Assembly: GCA_023548195.1 (NCBI GenBank)
Contig: JAJHZJ010000061.1
Coordinates: 2,272,771-2,336,770, forward strand
DNA length: 64,000 bases
Direction: 5' to 3'
From: Bettongia penicillata ogilbyi
Lineage: Eukaryota; Chordata; Mammalia; Diprotodontia; Potoroidae
Shown: positions 57,423 to 64,000 of the stretch, one piece after another
Layout: each line of letters begins with the position of its first letter
Position numbering within the stretch: position 1 is the first letter of the stretch
Notes under the pieces: model-generated
What the model saw: only the letters and a program-made list of their open reading frames with translations
Database searches by the model: none
Told to the model about the DNA's origin: nothing
Made by a program: the position numbers and the translations under genes

Positions 57423-60044
57423 ACCAATTTACTATCAAAGAGATTGAGGAAGCAAGGGTAATAAAAAGTATTATTTCTCAATATCGTTTTATTTTTCAAT
57501 TTAACAAACTCTGTTCATATTTTGAGTGGATGATAGGACTAATATTCACACAGGTCTGATTAAAATAATCTGACTAAGTAATAATCCAGAGGTAGAGGGC
57601 TATTTTCAGCGGGAGCATTTAGGCATTGGGAAGTCAACAAATGCTACAAACCAGGATCTGATTTATTGTTTTGTTGATTGTCTATATTTTAAAAAGTGGT
57701 TGAGAATTAATACTTCAAATTAATCACAAAAGTGTGTCCTGTACTTTCAGAGAGCTGTTTGTTAAATACTGATCAACACACTATTTTAAATATGTTGGAA
57801 ACCTAGTTGAAAGTCATATTGCAATTCTGTAGTATCCCCAAATTTCCAGGATGGTATTACATTTGTTTCTGTTGGAAACATTTTGGAATATAAGTCAATT
57901 TCACGTTAAAGAAAAGAAGTCTGCAAAGGAAGAAAAAAGCTCCAAATATAAGATAGGTTTATAAGGATAAGCATTGCTTTGAAAAACCTGTGAGATCAGA
58001 GATGGGTGAAATATCAAAAGAAGGATTCCATTAAAAAAAAAGATTGAATAAAGTTGCATAATGGCATCATGGCTTATGATAATTAAGTGAGATATTCTTT
58101 TAACATAATTTTCAATTCTGTACTTTGTAGTGTGGCAAAACAAAGATGAATAGTTTTAGAGTATTTGAAAGTCATTAATATTTTTGTATTTTATAAAACA
58201 GGATGCAGTAAGATTTTTGGTTTTTGTTTTTTTAAAATAGAACCTGAGTTGACTTTTAAATAGTTTTCCAGGGTTTGCACAGACTTCCACTATAGAACTA
58301 AACATCAAGGGGCAAGGAGATTAGAGATTCAGGGCAAAACTTTTTATTATTTTGTCTGGTCCTATATAAGGCTTTAGAAACCTAAAGCTGGAAATTTAAA
58401 GGCGGCATTTGTTAGAAGTAGGGATGGGTAAATGTGGCTTTTCAACTTTAGAACTTTGTGGGTTCTAAGTTTCAAAATGAACTTGAATCCTTTGGGGATA
58501 GTATTTATGACTGGCAAAACAACTTCCTGATTCAAAGAGAAAAAAAGCGGGCTTATAAAAAGGCTCATAAGGCTTGTTGGACATCAAATAGCTTTTACAA
58601 AACAACATTTTGATGAGTTAAGTGTGAGTGAGTAAGGAACATATGGATTAAATTTCCCTTGAATACACATGGGTTTAAAAATTAAGAGAAAAAAGGTAGG
58701 CAAAAATGCTTTTGGGGTTTCAGCAAACCTAAAATGTTTAAAGACACTCTGATAGAGAATCTTAGGCTCTTGCAATTCTAGTTAGAAATCAGTAACTGAA
58801 AATATATAAAAGAATATGGTTAAACTTCTTTATGATAGTAGTGTTGGAGAATACTAACCCTTTATAGGATAACATAAGGCTTTTATTTTATAAAAGTAGA
58901 TATGTTTCAGAAGATATATGACCCAAAATCTAGTTGAATCTATATGATAACTAGCTGGTAATTAACATTTTGGGTACAGTTTGGATCCTAACCCGTTTCT
59001 CTCTGTTACTATTCAAGTTCTCTCTGAAAAATTCAGCTTTTCCAAGTGTGTCCTTGCATACAAACTCATGTTCAAGAATCTTGAGCTATGTAGTTCTTTC
59101 CCCCCTTTCCTGGCATTTTATCTGACTCTTCCTGAGTTCAATCCTACATAAGAAAAGTAAAGTAGAGAAGCAATGATCTAATATATTCAACCCATAAAAG
59201 CATTTACCTTAGCTATACATAGAGGGACTTGAAGTACTTGGATATTTATCTTAATCCTCCATTCTATTTGGCTAGGAGAGATCTAGCTATTCGCTGCAAT
59301 ACATACTTATTCCAATTACTAAAGGTAGTATTGTCATACACAATAAAAAATCCCATGGTCTTTAAGTCTTTTGAGACATAAGTCAATCATATAAAAATGT
59401 AAGACACTCAAATATTCCTTGAATGAAGGAAGGATGTACTCAAAGGAGATAGGAAGGGACTCTATCAGGAACAAACTAGAAGGTGAAGATGTAAATATAT
59501 TCTTTGAATAACTAAAAAAAATGACCAAGTTGAATTAAGTCACTAGGAACAAGTAACTCCAGGCATTTGATTAAAAGGAGGGTAATCATCATATTGGATG
59601 ACTTCACATTAACTTTATCCTGTTTCTTTTAATATAAACCTACTATGTTACCTGTTTCTTTCTTTTTGTCCTAAATTCAGGGAACACATTTTCTCTGAGC
59701 TCTGAGATGCTTGCCCTGTCTTTTTTTGGCCCCCAAATTTTAGACCTATTACTTTTTAAATCCTTTTGTGTTTTTTCCTTTTATCATATATTGATGTTCA
59801 CATATACTTACTACACTTAAATAATACCACGAATCTGTAGTTATATATCTTTGGCTTTGCAGCAGTTAATGACTACAAATTCATGGTATTATTATAGAGT
59901 AATCTTTAGACATCTGGTATATTATACAAATAACACATTATTTATAGTAATTTACATTTATATTATTTTTAGAGTGATTTGCAGATTTTTCCTTTGCTAC
60001 TTCTACTAGATGGGTGGGTTTCTATTAGTCCTTTCTTCCTTCTT
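57423..60044. other. NBEA intron, nothing recognised
   Basis: About 2.6 kb of AT-rich sequence with no assignable repeat and no credible gene. Confidence 0.4.
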
Positions 60045-60270
60045 AATGGGTTGAATAATTTTATTTTCACCTCCAAATTCTCTCCCTGTCATGTATCTCT
60101 CTCTCCTTGAGAAAGTAGGAAAATATAACACATCAGAAATATGTATAGTTCAACAGAATAAATTCCTACATTAGCCACAAGCAAAAAAACGAAAGCCTCA
60201 TTCTTCATTCTTGAGTCCATTACATCTCTCTCTGGAGATGGGCAGCATCTTTCATCATGAGATAGTAAGT
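60045..60270 (-). mobile_element. L1 3'-UTR fragment, antisense
   Basis: Same family as 27008-27345: TTCAACAGAATAAATTCCTA, CTTGAGTCCATTACATCTCT and TGGGCAGCATCTTTCATCAT. Confidence 0.55.
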
Positions 60271-60644
60271 ATATTTATTTTTTAAATGTTATTACCAATA
60301 ACAGTAATATACTGTCTTTGAAAACAAGAACCCCCAAGGACAAAAGGTTGAATGATTTATTGTGGCACCTTGAGTAAATTATTAGAATAGCATGGAATGA
60401 AATAAGGTTGTTGACTTTTAGAACATTTTTCACAGTCAAAAGTTAGGTTGAGAACTGGGCAATTATATAATTAAATTGATATAAACAATTAACCTGGATA
60501 ATACAGGCCAAAAGAACAAAATCTTCTTTCAACAGTGGTGGGGTTTTTTGCCTGAATTCATGGGATAATGGTCTCAAGTATCCATTTTTCTTTGATGTAA
60601 ATTTATTAATTAATAAATTTTTTTCCCAAAGTCTATTTAGTAAG

Positions 60645-60940
60645 GTGTTAGGTTGGGTATCTTAGCGACAAAATAAACATAAGGCATCATGCTGCTAGTA
60701 AAAAACTTATAGTCCAGTATGGGAGATAATACAGGCATACAAATAATAAAACTAGAAGATGACTACTCTGGTACAACCAAGACTGTATACAAGTTCAGGG
60801 AAGAGAAATATCGCTTTTTTTTCAATAATAATCAAAGTAAACTTCATGGAGGAAATAGCATTTGAGATGGGTCTTGCAGTATGGGTAGGACTTCAAAAGG
60901 AAGAGAGAGAGGAGAGGATCCCGGGAACATTATATGATTA
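60645..60940 (-). mobile_element. probable diverged L2-type fragment, antisense
   Basis: AAAAACTTATAGTCCAGTAT, AAACTTCATGGAGGAAATAG and TTTGAGATGGGTCTTGCAG resemble the antisense L2 or L2-like order, strongly diverged. Confidence 0.35.
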
Positions 60941-61034
60941 AAGAACAGGTCATGAGTTTTTCGGATCCATTTCAACCCATGCATAAAAGCAAACTGCACT
61001 CTAATACACCAGACCAGGTCATCTAGACGTAACA

Positions 61035-62363
61035 ACAACAAACATATATTAAGCGCCTCCTATCTGTGAAGCACTTGGCTAAGTGATGGGGATGTAAATA
61101 AAAGCAAAAAAAGAAAAGTCATGAAAACACCCCCTGCTCTCAAGCTCACAGTCCAATGGTGGAGATAACATGTAAACACCTATAAAAAAACAAAATATAT
61201 ACAAAATAAATTGGAGGTAATCTCAGAGAGAAAGAAGTAAAGGAGAACCAGAAAACAGAACTTTGACTGAGACTTCAAGGAAGCCAGGGAGTGAGGATGC
61301 AGAGGGAAAGACTTCTAAGCATGGGGGATTAGCCAGTGAAAATGCTGGGTTGAGAGACAGGAGTATCACGTTCAAAGAGGCCAGTGTCACTGGGTTACAA
61401 AGTGAATGGCAGAAGAGTAAGGTATGAAAGGATTATGTGATAGGCTTTCTATTTGATGCTTTAGGTAACAGGAAGCCACTGGATGGGGCGGGGAAGACTG
61501 ACATGGTCAGACCTACATTTGAGGAAGAAGTATTTTGAAAGTTGAAGGGAAGTTCTGAATGCTGTGGGGAGAAACTTGAAGCAGAGATGTTAATCAACAG
61601 GCTATTGTAAAAACTTAGCTGTGAGGAGATGTGGGCCTGGATTGATGGCAGTGTCAGAGCAGAAAAACAGTTATATACCTGAGATTTTGTGAAGGTAGAA
61701 ACAGGACATGGAAATGGATTTGACATGGGAGGTGGTGAGACAGTGATGAATCCAGGATGATACCTACATTGGGAACTAGGGTAAAGGGAAGGATGGTGAT
61801 ACTTTGGACAGGAATAGGGAAGTTTGGAAAAAGGGAGAGTATTGGGTGAAGGATAATAAGTTCAGTTTTGGACATGCTGATTCTAAAATTGCTATGAGAC
61901 ATTCAGTTTGAAATGTCTACTATATACAGATAAAAAGACTAGGTCTGAAAATCATTTGTATATAGATGATAATTAAATCCATGGCAGCTGATAAGATTGT
62001 TAAGTGAAATAGCATCAAGGAAGAAGAGAAGCGGGTCTAGGACAGAGACTTGGGAGACCAACCAGGGTAAGCAGATTAGCAACCTGGATGAAGATCTAGG
62101 AAAGGAGACTGAAAACAAGTAGTCAATAGAAAAACTAGGAAAGAACAGTATTATGAAAACTTAGAAGAAGAGAGAATCAAAGAGAAAACGGTGGTTGACA
62201 GTATCAAAAATTGCAGAAAGGTAAAGAAGTATGAAGAATAGGAAAAAAACATTAGATTTGGTAATTAAGAGATTAGTACTTTTAGAAAGAGCAACTTTGG
62301 TTGAATGATAAAGCTGGAAACTAGAGAGTTAGAGTGTGTATGAGTGTGTGTGTGTGAGACAGG

Positions 62364-62440
<77 letters not shown>

Positions 62441-62900
62441 AAGTAAGTGAAGGTACCTATTGCAGACATCCTCAAAGAGTTTAGGCACTAAAGGGAGAGG
62501 ACACAGGATGATAGGTATGGGTCATAGAAAAATTTCTGAGTTTGGGGGAAGACATGGGCATATTTGTAGGCATTAGGGAAGCAGTTTGTAGGAAGGGAGA
62601 GATTGAAGTTTCATGAAATAGTAGGGATGATAGAGGGGGAAATCTGCTAGAGAAGACAGAATGGAATGGGATCACTAATGCATGTAGAGGGTTAGCTGTG
62701 GCAAGGAAAAGAGACACTTCTTCATGTAAGACAGAAATGAAAGAGAAGGCAACTGAATCATGTGAGATAAGGATGCAGGTAGAAGAGGAAGTTCTTGGCA
62801 AATGGCCTTAATTTTCTTTTTAACCAAATGAATCAAGGACATCAGCTACAGGATGTGGGGAAGAGGAGCCATAGCAGGTCTGAGGAAGGAAGAAAATGCC
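61035..62900 (-). mobile_element. long L2 LINE, antisense
   Basis: Antisense tail at 61045-61160 (TTAAGCGCCTCCTATCTGTG, GATGGGGATGTAAATAAAAG), then the reverse-transcriptase region. The minus strand over 61654-61902 encodes SMSKTELIILHP and PNVGIILDSSLSHHLP, typical CR1/L2 polymerase phrases. Coding similarity continues past the (AG)n tract to about 62900. Frames are broken throughout. Confidence 0.8.
62369..62438. repeat. (AG)n microsatellite within L2
   Basis: About 35 uninterrupted AG units, preceded by a GTGTGTGTGAGACAGGGAGA imperfect start. A pure homopurine tract of this length can form triplex DNA. Confidence 0.97.
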
Positions 62901-62924
62901 TGATTTAAAAGACTGTGCTTAAAG

Positions 62925-63185
62925 ATCTCCAAGACAGGGGAACCTATCACCTCTTGAAAGTAGCTCATTATACTTTTGGAATGTTCTAATTACTAGAATA
63001 TCTTTTTGACATCAAGCCTACACTAGACTTTTTGCAACTTCATTCCATTGCTCCTGGTTCTATCCTCAGGTCAAATAAAACAAATCTAATCCCTCCTTTA
63101 CAAGATAATCCTTCAAATACTGGAAGATAACTAACCTGCTTCCTCCCCACTTCTCACCCCTAGGCTTAATCTCTCTAGGCTGATT
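62925..63185 (-). mobile_element. L3/CR1-related fragment, antisense
   Basis: CCTGGTTCTATCCTCAGGTC, AAATCTAATCCCTCCTTTAC and TCCTTCAAATACTGGAAGAT match a CR1/L3-type antisense series I recognise; strongly diverged. Confidence 0.5.
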
Positions 63186-63189
63186 TCAT

Positions 63190-63649
63190 GTCTTGGACAT
63201 TAACTCCTTATATGTTATTTTTATTCTGTCATTTACTGAGGAAAAGATCATGTTCATTTGCAGGAAAAGCAGAAACCAACAGACAAAAAAAGGAACTGAG
63301 CAGCTCTGCACTCTCAGTGATGATCCTCTATTCTAAAAGCAAAGGACCTTCTATCATCTTCTCTTCTCTCTCAATGCAGCTATGCCAAAAGTGTACTGCT
63401 GTGCTAGCCTCAGTTTATTTTGAACTTCAACATTCTTGAAACATGTTCTTGCTATCCTTTTATAATTATCCTGTTACCTTATCCTGATTTCTGATTTTGA
63501 CATTTTTTTAAAGTCTAAGGTGGTCAGTGAATTTCCTGTGAATCCTTATCAGCCTTCAGATAAATTCAATTTTTCTTCTTCATTGGAATTGCTTCCCTTT
63601 ATATCTTCAGAATTTATGTCTTATCTATCCCTCTGTTTTCTATGGCTTC
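63190..63649. other. NBEA intron, nothing recognised
   Basis: Mixed sequence, no assignable repeat. The 63188-63439 open frame lacks protein-like features. Confidence 0.4.
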
Positions 63650-64000
63650 AGAAACAACATGCAAACAACTATTTACAAACAAGCTATATAAACTAGGCAT
63701 AATCAACAGAGAAGGCACTAGAATTAAGAGAGATCAAGAAAGACTTCTGTAGAAATCTTTCTACAGGGATTTTAGTTGAGACTTGAAGGAAGCCAGGAGG
63801 CAGATAATGAGAGAATTCCACGCATGGGGAAGAATAGTGAAAATGCTGAAAACTGGGAGATGGGAGCCAGTGTCACTGGAGTGCCTACATAGTATATGGA
63901 GGTATAAGGTGAAAGGACACTGTAAAGGTAAGAAGGGGTCAGGTTATAAAGGGCTTTGAATGCCAAAGATAATTTTATTTTTGATCCTGGATGTGACAGA
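63650..64000 (-). mobile_element. L2 LINE, antisense, running off the window
   Basis: ATGCAAACAACTATTTACAA, GAAGGCACTAGAATTAAGAG, TGAGACTTGAAGGAAGCCAG and TATAAAGGGCTTTGAATGCC follow antisense L2 order. The minus strand encodes AFKALYNLTPSYL, a recognisable CR1/L2 ORF2 C-terminal phrase. Confidence 0.85.

Noticed and set aside
47760..64000. A further NBEA exon upstream of the one found
   Set aside because: I looked for a conserved minus-strand coding segment with splice sites and found none; the next exon is probably beyond the window.
1..64000. CRISPR arrays, operons or tRNA genes
   Set aside because: Direct repeats are microsatellites or transposons, and the tRNA-like sequences are heads of SINEs.

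Overview
The window is vertebrate genomic DNA, most likely from a marsupial: AT-rich, intron-dominated, and full of LINE and SINE families typical of metatherian genomes (L1 and ORF1-only L1 relatives, long L2/CR1 copies, L3, MIR-type and CORE-SINE/RTE-tailed SINEs). Only two host protein-coding pieces are visible. One is the complete single-exon gene MAB21L1 on the + strand (CDS 43912-44991, 359 codons). The other is one 137-bp internal exon of NBEA (neurobeachin) on the - strand (47623-47759), which encodes the start of the PH-like domain that precedes BEACH. MAB21L1 is known to lie antisense inside an NBEA intron in mammals, so nearly all the remaining sequence is NBEA intron: 47760-64000 is the intron upstream of the exon and 1-47622 is the intron downstream of it, which hosts MAB21L1.

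Layout. 1-1708 is an ORF1-only L1 relative (HAL1-like). 1828-9150 is a nest of L2, a 5'-truncated L1 with a perfect 14-bp target-site duplication, and SINEs. About 9.2-14.0 kb shows almost no recognisable transposons. 14.0-22.3 kb holds L2, L3, MIR-type copies and a second L1 inserted in L2. 22858-23306 is an intact solo LTR with a 6-bp duplication. About 23.65-28.79 kb is an old antisense L1 with nested insertions. About 30.8-51.9 kb is a repeat-poor domain centred on MAB21L1 and the NBEA exon; it holds the MAB21L1 promoter (inverted CCAAT plus TATA) and a short CpG-rich block at 48.8-49.0 kb. 52-64 kb returns to SINE, L2 and retroviral remnants, including a pol-integrase fragment with its 3' LTR at 55.3-56.0 kb.

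Function. NBEA is a large BEACH-family scaffold in neuronal membrane trafficking. MAB21L1 is a cGAS-fold (nucleotidyltransferase-like) developmental protein of eye, cerebellum, craniofacial and genital tissue. They share a locus but no known biochemical pathway; conserved nesting is usually explained by MAB21L1 regulatory elements embedded in NBEA introns. No CRISPR, tRNA, rRNA or bacterial feature was seen. The most second-look-worthy items are a 74-nt hairpin between tail-to-tail L2 ends (8936-9009), an open reading frame that runs in frame from CpG-rich intron into the NBEA exon, a G-run cluster in the MAB21L1 3'UTR, and a 44-bp segment shared by two otherwise unrelated sites. Repeat families were assigned from memory of consensus features; their boundaries are approximate unless a target-site duplication is given.
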